This document shows, piece after piece, positions 42,632-52,782 of a DNA stretch of 64,000 nucleotides; position 1 is the stretch's first letter; each line of letters starts with the position of its first letter. Where the stretch lies: assembly GCF_000717345.1 (NCBI RefSeq), contig NZ_JNZA01000007.1:124001-188000 (forward strand). The letters run 5' to 3'. Made by a program: the position numbers and the translations under genes. Below the pieces are notes generated by a model, which was not told the DNA's origin, did not search any database, and saw nothing but the letters and a program-made list of their open reading frames with translations. The stretch comes from Streptomyces lydicus. GTDB lineage: Bacteria; Actinomycetota; Actinomycetes; Streptomycetales; Streptomycetaceae.

Positions 42632-44052
42632 TGAGGCAACGGAGGAGAGCTGCGGTGGCCTCGGCGGCCGCGCTGGTGCTCGCGGGGGCGGGCGTGCTGA
42701 CCGCGGCCGGCACCGCCCGGGCAGCGGAGGTGTCGTACAAGACGGAGTGTCTGCCGCCGCCGATATCGGGGCTGCCGCCGATCGAGGGCACCACGAAGGT
42801 GGACGTCAGCGCGCCCGCGACGGCGAAGGTCGGGGACGAGATCACGGTGGTCCTGAAGACCGTGGAGGGGGCGTCCAAGAACCCCGACATCCTCGACCTG
42901 GGGGAGAACACCGTCCAGCCCACCGGCACGATCAAGGTGGCCGGGGCGCAGACCGGCGATCTGCCGATGCAGGGACCGCGGCAGAACCCGCCGATCCCCA
43001 AGGGCAGTCCGATGAAGCTGTCCGACATGACGGGCAAGCTGAAGCTGACCAAGCCCGGTGAGGTCACCCTGACGCCCGGCTTCTACAACATCAACGTCAA
43101 CAAGCCGATCTCCACGGACACCAAGTGCTCGCCCAAGGAGGCGGTGCAGCCCGCGGTCACCATCAAGGTCACCGACGGCGGGGGCGGCACCACCGGCGGT
43201 ACGACGGCCGGCACCAGCGGCGGCAGCACCGGCAGCACGACCAGCGGCACCACCGGCGGTTCGACGGCCGGTACGAGCGGCGGCGGCACCAACGGCGGCG
43301 CGGCCGGCGGCGGTACGGACGGCGGGACGACCGCCGGCACCGCGGGCACGTCCGGCGGCAGCGGCGGCGACCCCGACGGCACCGCGTACAAGGGCAAGGA
43401 AATCCAGGTCCCGTACGCCTGCAAGACCCCCATCGGGGACAAGAAGGCGACCTCGCCGGTCCAGGTGAACGCGGTGAAGAAGGGCGGCAGTTACGACCTG
43501 ACGGTGCAGTTCAAGAAGTCCGTCATGGACAGCCCCGCGGACATCCCCAAGGACTCGGTCAAGCCGTCCATGGACGTCAAGGTCGGCGGCGCGGACAAGG
43601 GTTCGGTCAAGGTGACCGGCCCGACCAACGCCCAGCCGATCAAGTCGGGCGACCCGATCGAGATCCCCGACCTGAAGGGCACCTACAAGCCGGGCGCCAC
43701 CGGCAAGGCCACGCTGACCCCGGGCGTGCTCACCGTCAACGCCCTGGGGACGACCACCACCTGCACCCCGGAGAAGGACCCGGGTGTCTCGCTCGCCCTG
43801 GACACCTCGGCGCAGCAGGGCGGTACGTCCGGGGGCTCGGCGGGCGGCGCGGCGGCCTCCGGCGGCAGCGCGGCGGGGCCGGCCAGTGTCTCGGGCGGCA
43901 GCGGCAGCAGCGGCAGCAGCGGCGGCCTCGCGGAGACCGGTGCCGGCGACCACGGCGCGCTGACCGCGCTCGGTCTCCTCGCCGGGACCGCCGTCCTGCT
44001 GGGCGGTGCGGTCTTCACGTTCCTGCCGCGGCGCCGGACCCGGATCCGCTGA
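42631..44052 (+). CDS. Sortase-anchored surface protein with two repeated domains and LAXTG signal
   Basis: A 473-residue protein. Signal peptide ends near AGTARA-AEV. Domain 1 (about 32-185, YKTECLPPPISG ... TDTKCSPKE) and domain 2 (about 265-410, YACKTPIGDKKATSP ... TTTCTPEKD) share the layout Cys-start, beta-rich middle, Cys-end. Domain 2 is clearly a paralogue of the domain in the 39811 protein. They are joined by a Gly/Thr/Ser repeat linker. The end carries LAETG, a hydrophobic span (LTALGLLAGTAVLLGGAVF) and RRRTRIR, a sorting signal of the LAXTG type used by Streptomyces class E sortases. Likely fixed to peptidoglycan. Confidence 0.88.
   Translation: MRQRRRAAVASAAALVLAGAGVLTAAGTARAAEVSYKTECLPPPISGLPPIEGTTKVDVSAPATAKVGDEITVVLKTVEGASKNPDILDLGENTVQPTGTIKVAGAQTGDLPMQGPRQNPPIPKGSPMKLSDMTGKLKLTKPGEVTLTPGFYNINVNKPISTDTKCSPKEAVQPAVTIKVTDGGGGTTGGTTAGTSGGSTGSTTSGTTGGSTAGTSGGGTNGGAAGGGTDGGTTAGTAGTSGGSGGDPDGTAYKGKEIQVPYACKTPIGDKKATSPVQVNAVKKGGSYDLTVQFKKSVMDSPADIPKDSVKPSMDVKVGGADKGSVKVTGPTNAQPIKSGDPIEIPDLKGTYKPGATGKATLTPGVLTVNALGTTTTCTPEKDPGVSLALDTSAQQGGTSGGSAGGAAASGGSAAGPASVSGGSGSSGSSGGLAETGAGDHGALTALGLLAGTAVLLGGAVFTFLPRRRTRIR
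43187..43380 (+). repeat. Gly/Thr/Ser-coding low-complexity repeat
   Basis: Imperfect tandem GGCACCACCGGCGGTACGAC-type units encoding TTGGTTAGTSGGSTGS-like sequence. It forms the flexible linker between the two domains of the surface protein and is prone to length change. Confidence 0.75.
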
Positions 44053-44091
44053 CGGGGCGGCCGAGCCGGACACCCCGCACGGGACGCACGA

Positions 44092-44127
44092 AGGGGGGCG
44101 CCGCACCAGCTGGTGCGACGCCCCCCT
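44092..44127. terminator. Bidirectional terminator between surface operon and peptide transporter
   Basis: Arms AGGGGGGCG...CGCACCAG and CTGGTGCG...CGCCCCCCT pair over 17 bp with one C/A mismatch and almost no loop. It sits between convergent genes. Confidence 0.8.
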
Positions 44128-44153
44128 CACTCGCTGTCAGGGACCGGCAGGCG

Positions 44154-45659
44154 TCAGTTGACGCTGCCCATCATCTCCTTGACCCGCTTGCGGGACATCC
44201 AGATGCCGAGGCCGGCGACGACCGCGAGGGCGGCCTCGATGGCGACCGCGCCCGAGGTGTTCAGATCGACGTTCAGCTGCGGCGACGTCAGCAGACCCGA
44301 CACCGAGTCACCCGCGGTGACCGCGAGGAACCAGACACCCATCATCTGGGAGCTGTACTTGGCGGGCGCCATCTTCGTGGTGACCGACAGGCCGACCGGG
44401 GAGAGGCACAGCTCACCGACGGTCTGGATGAAGTAGATCGCCACCAGCCACAGCGGGCTGACCTTCCCGCCGTTGGCGGCGGTGTCGAACAGCGGGATCA
44501 GGAAGACGCCGAAGGAGACGCCGATCAGCGCGAGGCTGGACGCGAACTTGACCGCGGTGCTCGGCTCCTTGCCGCGCTTGTTCAGCCACAGCCATCCCGA
44601 GGCGACCAGCGGGGCGAGCGCCATGATGAAGATCGGGTTCAGCGACTGGTACCAGGACGTCGGGAAGTGGAAGCCCAGCAGGTCGTTCGTCGTGGAGTTC
44701 TCACCGAAGATCGAGAGCGTCGAGCCGTTCTGGTCGTAGATCATCCAGAAGACGGCGGCGACCACGAAGAACCAGATGTAGCCCGAGAGCTTGGACTGCT
44801 CGAGGTTGCTGAGCTCCTTGTCCCGCTTCATGCGGAACAGGACCGCGATCGGGATGACCAGACCGGCGATGGTGATCGGCATCAGCGCCCAGTTGGCGAA
44901 GTTACCGGTCACGGCGAGCACGGTGTAGAACACGGCCGCGACGATCAGCCAGATCAGGCCCTTGCGCAGCACGGACGCCTTCTCCTCGGGCGTCGCGGGC
45001 TGGGCGACCACGCTGCTCTCCGCGCTCAGGTGGCGGGTGCCGAGCATGAACTGGGCGAGGCCGAGCGCCATGCCGACGGCGGCGAGCGTGAAGCCGAAGT
45101 GCCAGTTGACGTTCTCGCCGACGGTGCCGATGCTCAGCGGGGCCAGGAAGGCGCCGAGGTTGATGCCGATGTAGAAGAGCGTGAAGCCACCGTCACGGCG
45201 CGGGTCCTCCGGGCCGTTGTAGAGGTGGCCGACCATCGTGGAGATGTTCGCCTTCAGCAGGCCGGAGCCGAGCGCGACCAGCACGAGGCCGGCGAAGAAG
45301 CTCGCCGCGGTGGGGAGCGCGAGCGTGATGTGACCGGCGATGACGACACCGGCGCCGATGGCGACCGTCTTGCGCGGCCCCCAGAAGCGGTCGGCCATCC
45401 AACCGCCCGGCATCGCGAGCAGGTAGACCATCGCCATGTACACGGAGTAGATCGCCGTGGCCGTGGTGGCACTCATGTGCATGCCGCCGGGCGCGATCAG
45501 GTACAGCGGGAGGAGGGCCTTCATGCCGTAGAAGCTGAAGCGCTCCCACATCTCGGTCATGAAGAGAGTGGCCAGTCCCCGGGGGTGGCCGAAGAAGGTC
45601 TTGCCGCCGTCTGCAGGGTTCCCCTGCTTGGCCGCGTCCTTCGTCAGGCTGGACGCCAT
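44154..45659 (-). CDS. Proton-dependent oligopeptide (POT/PTR2) transporter
   Basis: A 501-residue major-facilitator protein with about 12-14 hydrophobic segments. The POT signature regions are TEMWERFSFYGMKALLPLYL (ExxER[FY]) and FTLFYIGINLGAFLAPLSIGTVGE, and the C-terminal half has QTVGELCLSPVGLSVTTKMAP. It imports di- and tripeptides with protons. The ATG at 45659 has AAGGA 7 bp upstream; a longer in-frame start at 46004 does not look coding. It appears monocistronic with a 512-bp upstream region. Confidence 0.95.
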   Translation of the reverse strand: MASSLTKDAAKQGNPADGGKTFFGHPRGLATLFMTEMWERFSFYGMKALLPLYLIAPGGMHMSATTATAIYSVYMAMVYLLAMPGGWMADRFWGPRKTVAIGAGVVIAGHITLALPTAASFFAGLVLVALGSGLLKANISTMVGHLYNGPEDPRRDGGFTLFYIGINLGAFLAPLSIGTVGENVNWHFGFTLAAVGMALGLAQFMLGTRHLSAESSVVAQPATPEEKASVLRKGLIWLIVAAVFYTVLAVTGNFANWALMPITIAGLVIPIAVLFRMKRDKELSNLEQSKLSGYIWFFVVAAVFWMIYDQNGSTLSIFGENSTTNDLLGFHFPTSWYQSLNPIFIMALAPLVASGWLWLNKRGKEPSTAVKFASSLALIGVSFGVFLIPLFDTAANGGKVSPLWLVAIYFIQTVGELCLSPVGLSVTTKMAPAKYSSQMMGVWFLAVTAGDSVSGLLTSPQLNVDLNTSGAVAIEAALAVVAGLGIWMSRKRVKEMMGSVN

Positions 45660-46171
45660 GGTGGTTCCTTGCTGCTCGGGACGCGTTCGAAGGCCGTTAC
45701 GCGCCCGGTGGGGGATGACCGGCACCGGCGTGGACCTGCCCGCCCTCACGTCCGGGAGGTTCGAAGCCGCTCGACAACGAGTCAGCTTCGGCAGAACGGT
45801 CCGACACCGGGATCCACGCCCCCCGTGCTGCTGCGCGGTGGACCCGGTCGACAGGTCAATCACTGTGTATCGGATCCGGGGGTTCCGGAACCGCACACAA
45901 CGAGGGACCGGTGACGACAGGTGCGTCACGGCCCCACTGGTTGTGCATTGGACGTTCCGCCCACCATACGTCCGGTTCACCTTCTGTTGGCGGCCGTGAG
46001 ACAACGGTCACACTGCCGCCGGGAACCATGCGCGCCCCCTCGTGCGACCGTGCCCGCCCGCGTGCGCCGCACGCGTCGCAGCTCAGGACGGCTCCGGTGC
46101 AGGAACGGTCCGCCTCGGCCATCCGTGCAGGTCCGCCCCTCGGGCGTGACGCATCGGACTACCATCGGCCC
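45660..46171. other. Intergenic region between divergent POT transporter and response regulator
   Basis: About 510 bp with no supported gene. The promoter of the peptide transporter must lie here. A possible -10 TACCAT at 46160-46165 lies just before the response-regulator start. No clear repeat or riboswitch-like structure was seen. Confidence 0.5.
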
Positions 46172-46852
<681 letters not shown>

Positions 46853-46858
46853 GGGCCC

Positions 46859-48109
46859 GTGCGCCGCCGCCTGATCAACTCCACGCTCGCCGTGGTGCTC
46901 GTCGTGATCGCCGTCTTCGGCGTCTCGCTCGTCATCGTCGAGACCCGGACGATCCAGTCGGGGGCCCAGGAGAGCGTGGCCTCCGAGGCGGTCCGGCTCG
47001 TCGGGATAGTGGAGAGCCGGCTCGGCAGCGGCGAGAAGATCACCCCCGACGTTCTCTCCGAGCAGATCACCGCCAAGCGGCACGCCGAGATCAAGGTGCC
47101 CGGCAAGCCGCCGATCGAGATCGGGCAGCGGCCGGCGGGCGAGGTCATCCAGTCCACGGTGCGCGGCGACCGCGGCGAGTCCGTCACGGTCCAGGAGTCC
47201 CGCTCCACGATCAGCTCGGAGGTCGGCCGGACGCTGCTGGTCATCCTCGCCGTGGCGCTGCTGGCGATCCTCGCCGCCGTCGTGCTGGCCGTCCGCCAGG
47301 CCCGCCGGCTGACCGCACCGCTGACCGACCTCGCCGAGACCGCCGAGCGCCTCGGCTCCGGCGACCCCCGTCCGCGCCACCGCCGTTACGGCGTGCAGGA
47401 GCTCGACCGGGTCGCCGATGTGCTGGACGCCAGCGCCGAGCGGATCGCGCGGATGCTCACCGCCGAGCGGCGGCTGGCCGCGGACGCCTCGCATCAGCTG
47501 CGGACGCCGCTGACCGCGCTGTCCATGCGGCTGGAGGAGATCACCCTCACCGACGACCCGGACACCGTGAAGGAAGAGGCCACCATCGCGCTGGCGCAGG
47601 TGGAGCGGCTGACCGACGTGGTCCAGCGGCTGCTGACCAATTCCCGTGACCCGCGCACCGGCTCCGCGGTCGCCTTCGACCTCGACGAGGTGGTCAAGCA
47701 GCAGATCGAGGAGTGGCGGCCGGCCTACCGCAGCGCCGGGCGGGCCATCGTCCGCTCCGGCAAGAAGGGCCTGCGGGCCGTCGGCACCCCGGGCGCGGTC
47801 GCCCAGGTGCTGGCCACGCTGATCGAGAACTCGCTGATGCACGGCGACGGGACGGTCGCGCTGCGTACCCGCGTCACCGGCAACCAGGCGGTCGTCGAGG
47901 TGACCGACGCCGGGCCCGGGGTGCCGCCGGACCTCGGCTCACGGGTCTTCGAGCGGACGGTCTCCGGCCGTAACTCCACCGGGCTGGGGCTCGCCGTCGC
48001 CCGGGACCTGGCCGAGGCGGACGGCGGACGGCTGGAGCTGCTCCAGCAGCACCCGCCGGTGTTCGCGCTGTTCCTGGCCCGCGAGGCGGAGCCCGTCATC
48101 GAGGCGTGA
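46859..48109 (+). CDS. Sensor histidine kinase
   Basis: A 416-residue membrane kinase. TM1 about 6-26, an extracellular sensor of about 95 residues, TM2 about 125-145, HAMP (RQARRLTAPLTDLAETAERL), the phospho-acceptor His in DASHQLRTPLTALSMRLEE, N-box IENSLMHGDG, G1 DAGPGVP and G2 STGLGLAVARDL. GTG start at 46859, just after the regulator stop, so the two are co-transcribed. Ends 25 bp before the convergent GtrA gene. Confidence 0.94.
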   Translation: MRRRLINSTLAVVLVVIAVFGVSLVIVETRTIQSGAQESVASEAVRLVGIVESRLGSGEKITPDVLSEQITAKRHAEIKVPGKPPIEIGQRPAGEVIQSTVRGDRGESVTVQESRSTISSEVGRTLLVILAVALLAILAAVVLAVRQARRLTAPLTDLAETAERLGSGDPRPRHRRYGVQELDRVADVLDASAERIARMLTAERRLAADASHQLRTPLTALSMRLEEITLTDDPDTVKEEATIALAQVERLTDVVQRLLTNSRDPRTGSAVAFDLDEVVKQQIEEWRPAYRSAGRAIVRSGKKGLRAVGTPGAVAQVLATLIENSLMHGDGTVALRTRVTGNQAVVEVTDAGPGVPPDLGSRVFERTVSGRNSTGLGLAVARDLAEADGGRLELLQQHPPVFALFLAREAEPVIEA

Positions 48110-48134
48110 CCCGGCACGGGCCGCCCGGGCGCCG

Positions 48135-48644
48135 CTACTTCCTGGAGGCGCTGCGCGGACGGTGCGAGCCGTCGGCGAGGAAGGACTCCGCCGTCTCGAT
48201 CGCCTCACGGGCGGGCAGCGTGCGGAAGACCCAGGTGCGGTAGGACCAGAAGCGGAAGAGCGTGGCCAGGGCGATGCCCAGGAACTTGAAGACGTTGCTC
48301 TGCAGCGGGCTGTCCCAGTGGAACGCGTACGTCGCGACGTAGAGCAGGCCGTTCTCGATCACCAGGCCGACGGCGCTGAACAGCAGGAAGAGCGTGAGCT
48401 CCTTGGTGCGGCCCTGCTTGTCGCGGTCGCGGTAGGTGAAGTAGCGGTAACCGAGATAGTTGGTGCCGGTCGCCACGACCGTGGCGATGATGCTGGCCCG
48501 GACGACGGGGACCTCGGTCCAGTGCCGTACGAGGTTGAACACCGCGAAGTTGACCACGACGCCGGCGCCGCCGACCGCACCGAACTTCATCAGCTCGCGA
48601 AAGAGCGCCGCCAACCGCACCCGCAGTGCGCTCCGTTCACTCAT
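48135..48644 (-). CDS. GtrA-family membrane protein
   Basis: A 169-residue GtrA-like protein with four hydrophobic segments (FGAVGGAGVVVNFAVFNLV, ASIIATVVATGTNYLGYRYF, LFLLFSAVGLVIENGLLYV, FKFLGIALATLFRFWSYRTWVF); the final RFWSYRTWVF is typical of the family. GtrA proteins help move polyprenyl-linked sugars across the membrane for surface polysaccharide modification. A basic tail of about 25 residues follows. It may serve the glycan genes elsewhere in the window. Confidence 0.92.
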   Translation of the reverse strand: MSERSALRVRLAALFRELMKFGAVGGAGVVVNFAVFNLVRHWTEVPVVRASIIATVVATGTNYLGYRYFTYRDRDKQGRTKELTLFLLFSAVGLVIENGLLYVATYAFHWDSPLQSNVFKFLGIALATLFRFWSYRTWVFRTLPAREAIETAESFLADGSHRPRSASRK

Positions 48645-48779
48645 GGTGATCGTTCAGCTCCCTGGCGTGGACGGTGTGCGCGGGCCGTCAACGCTGGTCC
48701 GCACCCTCATGCTAACCACGCCCGGAGGGCGGTGCCCGCCGCCGTGCGGTTCGCGCCGACGGCCTCGCCGGGCGGGCGG

Positions 48780-49205
48780 TCAGCCCACCCTGACACGGAA
48801 GTTGAGGGTGCGGGCGCCCGGCTCGTCGGCGGCGCCGGCGGCACAGGTCCGGCAGCGCAGCAGCCGTAAGTCCGTCCGGCCCGGGCGCACCGCCTCGAAG
48901 TCGAGGTGGCGTGCGGTGCCGGCCGTGGAGGGGCCGCCGGGGACCTCGTGGCGGCCCGTCGCCCTGAGCACGGCCGGGTCGGGGCGGGGCTCGGCGATGA
49001 TCCAGCGATAGCCGTCGGCCGGCTCGTCGGGGACCCGCACGCTGAAGTGGTCCCCCGTGGAGACCGCGATCTCGGTGTCGTCCGCGTCGAAGACCTTCGG
49101 CGCGGAAAGCTGGCTGAAAACGGAGTACAGGGCGATCAGCAACCCGGCGACCGCCACGACGGTCACCAGGTTCCTGCCACCCCGCGTTATGCCGCTGTTC
49201 TCCAT
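48780..49205 (-). CDS. Membrane-anchored chagasin-like (I42) protease-inhibitor domain protein
   Basis: A 141-residue protein with one N-terminal hydrophobic anchor (about 11-31), then a roughly 100-residue beta domain. The three inhibitory-loop regions of the I42/chagasin family appear in order: DEPADGYRW (like NPTTGYxW), EVPGGPSTAGT (the glycine-rich loop) and VRPGRTDLRLLRC (the RPW-type loop). Two Cys (RCRTC) are extra. Chagasins block papain-like cysteine proteases; whether this one does is untested. The ATG at 49205 has GGGGAGG 4 bp upstream. Divergent from purK. Confidence 0.75.
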   Translation of the reverse strand: MENSGITRGGRNLVTVVAVAGLLIALYSVFSQLSAPKVFDADDTEIAVSTGDHFSVRVPDEPADGYRWIIAEPRPDPAVLRATGRHEVPGGPSTAGTARHLDFEAVRPGRTDLRLLRCRTCAAGAADEPGARTLNFRVRVG

Positions 49206-49369
49206 CCGGCCTCCCCTTGACCGGGCCCGAGCCCGGCACCCCTCGCACACCCGTGCCCGACAGTAATGCGCTGAGTCGATCTTCCCTCGCCGCTCTTCGA
49301 ACGCGCGACCTCGGAGGATCATCCAAGCCGGGGTCGGGGCAGCGGCGCCGTGCGGATACCCTGGGGAGC

Positions 49370-50569
49370 GTGACTTTCCCGGTAGTCGGCATGGTGGGCG
49401 GCGGTCAGCTCGCCCGTATGACCCACGAGGCGGGTATCCCCCTCGGCATCAAATTCAAGCTCCTCAGTGACACTCCGCAGGATTCGGCGGCCCAGGTGGT
49501 CAGCGAAGTCGTCGTCGGCGACTACCGCGACCTGGACACGCTGCGCGCCTTCGCGCGCGGCTGCGACGTGATCACTTTCGACCACGAGCACGTGCCCACC
49601 GCGCACCTGCGGGCCCTGGAGGCGGACGGCGTTCCCGTGCGGCCCGGGCCCGATGCGCTGGTGCACGCCCAGGACAAGGGGGTGATGCGGGCGAAGCTGG
49701 ACGCGATCGGCGTCCCCTGCCCGCGTCACCGCATCGTCTCCGATCCCGAGGACGCGGCCCGCTTCGCGGCCGAGGTCGCCGGGGGCGGCGCGCAGCACCT
49801 CGGCGAGGGGCGGTGGCCGGGCGACGGCGACGGGTCGGGCGGCTTCCCGGTGGTCCTCAAGACGGTCCGCGGCGGCTATGACGGCAAGGGCGTCTGGGTC
49901 GTGCGATCCTCCAAGGAGGCCGAGGAGCCGTTCCGCGCCGGGGTGCCGGTCCTTGCGGAGGAAAAGGTCGATTTCGCCCGCGAACTGGCGGCCAACATCG
50001 TCCGCTCCCCGCACGGCCAGGCCGTCGCCTACCCCGTGGTGGAGTCCATCCAGGTCGACGGGGTCTGCGACACCGTGATCGCGCCGGCGCCCGGCCTCGA
50101 CCCCGAGCTGGCCGGCCACGCCCAGGAGCTGGCGCTACGGATCGGCCAGGAGCTGGGCGTCGTCGGCCACCTCGCCGTCGAGCTCTTCGAGACCGCCGAC
50201 GGCCGCATCCTGGTCAACGAACTCGCCATGCGCCCGCACAACTCCGGCCACTGGACCCAGGACGGCGCGATCACCTCGCAGTTCGCCAACCACGTCCGTG
50301 CCGTGCTCGACCTCCCGCTCGGCGACCCGCGCCCGCGCGCCCGCTGGACGGTGATGGCCAACGTCCTCGGCGGCGACTATCCCGACATGTACTCCGCGTA
50401 TCTGCATTGCATGGCACGGGACCCGCAGCTGAAGATCCATATGTACGGCAAGGACGTGAAGCCCGGTCGTAAGGTCGGGCACGTCAACACCTACGGCGAC
50501 GACCTGGCGGAGGTGCGCGAGCGCGCCGCACACGCCGCCGGCTACCTGCGAGGAACGATCACCGAATGA
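49370..50569 (+). CDS. purK: N5-carboxyaminoimidazole ribonucleotide synthase
   Basis: A 399-residue ATP-grasp enzyme. [10 protein letters not shown] starts the fold, TFDHEHVPT the AIR-binding region, [17 protein letters not shown] the ATP-grasp loop, and [22 protein letters not shown] the C-terminal catalytic segment. It carboxylates AIR with ATP and bicarbonate to N5-CAIR in purine synthesis. An insert of about 20 residues ([20 protein letters not shown]) precedes the ATP loop. GTG start; TACCCT ends 7 bp before it, so it may be leaderless. Its stop overlaps purE (ATGA). Confidence 0.96.
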   Translation: MTFPVVGMVGGGQLARMTHEAGIPLGIKFKLLSDTPQDSAAQVVSEVVVGDYRDLDTLRAFARGCDVITFDHEHVPTAHLRALEADGVPVRPGPDALVHAQDKGVMRAKLDAIGVPCPRHRIVSDPEDAARFAAEVAGGGAQHLGEGRWPGDGDGSGGFPVVLKTVRGGYDGKGVWVVRSSKEAEEPFRAGVPVLAEEKVDFARELAANIVRSPHGQAVAYPVVESIQVDGVCDTVIAPAPGLDPELAGHAQELALRIGQELGVVGHLAVELFETADGRILVNELAMRPHNSGHWTQDGAITSQFANHVRAVLDLPLGDPRPRARWTVMANVLGGDYPDMYSAYLHCMARDPQLKIHMYGKDVKPGRKVGHVNTYGDDLAEVRERAAHAAGYLRGTITE

Positions 50570-51141
50570 CGGCCAGCACCTCTCCCGACCTTCCCCGAGC
50601 TCACAGCTCCGACGCGCACCCCGTGATCGGCATCGTCATGGGCTCCGACTCCGACTGGCCCGTCATGGAGGCCGCCGCCCAGGCCCTCGACGAGTTCGAG
50701 ATCCCCTACGAGGTCGACGTCGTCTCGGCGCACCGGATGCCGCGCGAGATGATCGCGTACGGCGAGGACGCCGCCGACCGCGGCCTGAAGGCGATCATCG
50801 CGGGCGCCGGGGGCGCGGCCCACCTCCCCGGCATGCTCGCGTCCGTCACCCCGCTGCCGGTCATCGGCGTCCCGGTCCCGCTCAAGTACCTCGACGGGAT
50901 GGACTCGCTGCTGTCCATCGTGCAGATGCCGGCCGGTGTGCCGGTCGCCACCGTCTCGGTCGGCGGGGCCCGCAACGCCGGACTGCTCGCCGCCCGGATG
51001 CTCGCCGCGCACGACGCCGAACTCCTCGGCCGGATGCGGGACTTCCAGCAGGAGCTGAACGAGCAGGCCACCGAGAAGGGCAAGCGGCTGCGCAACAAGG
51101 TCGCCAGCCCCGGCGGCTTCGGTTTCGGCGGCGGCAAGTGA
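50566..51141 (+). CDS. purE: N5-carboxyaminoimidazole ribonucleotide mutase
   Basis: A 191-residue class I Pur[44 protein letters not shown] and [20 protein letters not shown] are the diagnostic segments. It converts N5-CAIR to CAIR, the step after PurK. The ATG overlaps the purK stop by 4 bp, and its own stop overlaps the dipeptidase GTG (GTGA), so all three genes are translationally coupled. Confidence 0.97.
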   Translation: MTASTSPDLPRAHSSDAHPVIGIVMGSDSDWPVMEAAAQALDEFEIPYEVDVVSAHRMPREMIAYGEDAADRGLKAIIAGAGGAAHLPGMLASVTPLPVIGVPVPLKYLDGMDSLLSIVQMPAGVPVATVSVGGARNAGLLAARMLAAHDAELLGRMRDFQQELNEQATEKGKRLRNKVASPGGFGFGGGK

Positions 51142-52340
51142 GCTCCGCGGGGGGCGCCGCGCGGGACCTGCTCGCGCGCTGGCCGGTCGTCGACGGCCAC
51201 AACGACCTGCCCTGGGCGCTGCGCGAGCAGGTCCGCTACAACCTCGACCGGCGGGACATCGCCGCCGACCAGTCCGCCCACCTGCACACGGACCTGCCGC
51301 GGCTGCGGGCCGGCGGCGTCGGCGCGCAGTTCTGGTCGGTCTACGTCCGCGCCGACTACGCGGGCGACACGGCGGTCAGCGCCACCCTCGAACAGATCGA
51401 CGTGGTCCGGCAGTTGGTCAGCCGCTACCCGGACGAGCTGCGCCTGGTGCTCAACGCCGACGGCATGGAGGCGGCCCGCGCCGACGGCCGGATCGCCTCC
51501 CTCATGGGCGCCGAGGGCGGCCACTCCATCAACAACTCGCTGGCCACGCTGCGCGCACTGCACCGGCTGGGCGTGCGCTACCTGACCCTCACCCACAACA
51601 ACACCATCGACTGGGCGGACTCCGCGACCGATGAACCCCGCCACCAGGGCCTGAGCGCCTTCGGTGAAGAGGTCGTCCGTGAGATGAACCGCTGCGGGAT
51701 GCTGGTCGACCTCTCGCACGTCTCCGCCGACACCATGCACGACGCCCTGCGCGTCAGCACCGCGCCGGTGATCTTCTCGCACTCCTCCTCGCGGGCCGTC
51801 TGCGACCACCCCCGCAACATCCCCGACGACGTGCTCGCCCAGCTGCCCGCCAACGGCGGCATCGCGATGGCCACCTTCGTGCCGAAGTTCGTGCTGCCCG
51901 CGGCCGTCGAGTGGACGCTGCGGGCGGACGAGAACATGCGCGCCCACGGCCTGCACCACCTCGACACCACCGAGGCCGGTATGGCCGTCCAGCGGGCCTT
52001 CGAGGCCGCCAACCCGCGGCCGAAGGCCACCGCGGCGACCGTCGCCGACCACCTCGACCACATGCGCGAGGTCGCCGGCGTCGACCACCTCGGCATCGGC
52101 GGGGACTTCGACGGCACCGCCTTCACCCCGGACGGCCTGGCCGATGTGGCCGGCTACCCGAACCTGATCGCCGAACTGCAGGACCGCAAGTGGTCCGAGG
52201 CCGATCTGGCCAAGCTGACCTGGCAGAACGCGGTCCGCACGCTGCGCGCGGCGGAGGACGTGGCGCGCGCCGAGCAGGGCCGGCGCGGCCCGTCCAACGC
52301 CACGATCGAGCAGCTGGACGGCGCGCCCGCCGCTACCTGA
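51138..52340 (+). CDS. Membrane dipeptidase (peptidase family M19)
   Basis: A 400-residue M19 dipeptidase. The metal motif is [14 protein letters not shown], the bridging Glu in [12 protein letters not shown], further ligands in [29 protein letters not shown], and GIGGDFDG. Such enzymes cleave dipeptides, including D-residue-containing and cystinyl-type ones. No signal peptide is seen, so it is cytoplasmic. GTG start overlaps purE. The last 8 bp overlap the convergent VOC gene. Confidence 0.93.
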   Translation: MSSAGGAARDLLARWPVVDGHNDLPWALREQVRYNLDRRDIAADQSAHLHTDLPRLRAGGVGAQFWSVYVRADYAGDTAVSATLEQIDVVRQLVSRYPDELRLVLNADGMEAARADGRIASLMGAEGGHSINNSLATLRALHRLGVRYLTLTHNNTIDWADSATDEPRHQGLSAFGEEVVREMNRCGMLVDLSHVSADTMHDALRVSTAPVIFSHSSSRAVCDHPRNIPDDVLAQLPANGGIAMATFVPKFVLPAAVEWTLRADENMRAHGLHHLDTTEAGMAVQRAFEAANPRPKATAATVADHLDHMREVAGVDHLGIGGDFDGTAFTPDGLADVAGYPNLIAELQDRKWSEADLAKLTWQNAVRTLRAAEDVARAEQGRRGPSNATIEQLDGAPAAT

Positions 52341-52716
52341 AGCAGAGGCAGAAGGGGTGCCCGACCGGGTCGAGGTAGACCCGGAAGTCGCGCACCCCTT
52401 CGTCGTGCTGCACGAGCTTCGCGCCCAGCCCGGTGACCTTGCGCTCGGCCTCGTCGATGCGGTCCCGCGGTACGTCGAAGTCCAGGTGCAGCTGCTGCGG
52501 CACGTCCTGGCCCGGCCACTGCGGCGGCCGGTAGCCCTCGTCCACCCGCTGGAAGGCGAGCGCCCGGCCGTTCGGCCCGGCCACCTCGATCCACTCGTCG
52601 TCCGCGTCGTCGCCGTCGTCCACCACCCGCCAGTCGAGCGCCGCGGCGTAGAACGCGGCCAGCTCCCGGGGAGCGGGACAGTCCAGTGCGACGACGCCGA
52701 GCGTGATCAGGCTCAT
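52333..52716 (-). CDS. VOC-superfamily (glyoxalase-like) protein
   Basis: A 127-residue vicinal-oxygen-chelate fold protein: [25 protein letters not shown] opens the first beta-alpha-beta module and [26 protein letters not shown] the second, ending with [11 protein letters not shown]. The likely metal ligands are the His in LHLDFDV and Glu/His near the end. These proteins bind or degrade drugs or metabolites, but no substrate is implied. The ATG has AGGAGGTAAC upstream. Divergent from the CGNR regulator. Confidence 0.9.
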   Translation of the reverse strand: MSLITLGVVALDCPAPRELAAFYAAALDWRVVDDGDDADDEWIEVAGPNGRALAFQRVDEGYRPPQWPGQDVPQQLHLDFDVPRDRIDEAERKVTGLGAKLVQHDEGVRDFRVYLDPVGHPFCLCFR

Positions 52717-52719
52717 GGC

Positions 52720-52782
52720 GTTACCTCCTTATGTCTCCAACCGGTAACCACTCGTTACTAGATGATGGCAGCAATCGGTAAC
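52720..52782. promoter_or_regulatory. Cluster of GTTAC/GTAAC boxes between VOC and CGNR genes
   Basis: Alternating GTTACC (52720), GGTAAC (52743), GTTAC (52754) and GGTAAC (52777) within 63 bp; GGTAAC-cactc-GTTAC forms an imperfect inverted repeat. A likely operator for the divergent pair, perhaps bound by the CGNR protein itself. Confidence 0.45.

Noticed and set aside
43187..43380. CRISPR-like or tandem array
   Set aside because: It is a Gly/Thr/Ser-coding low-complexity linker inside a gene, without uniform repeats and spacers.
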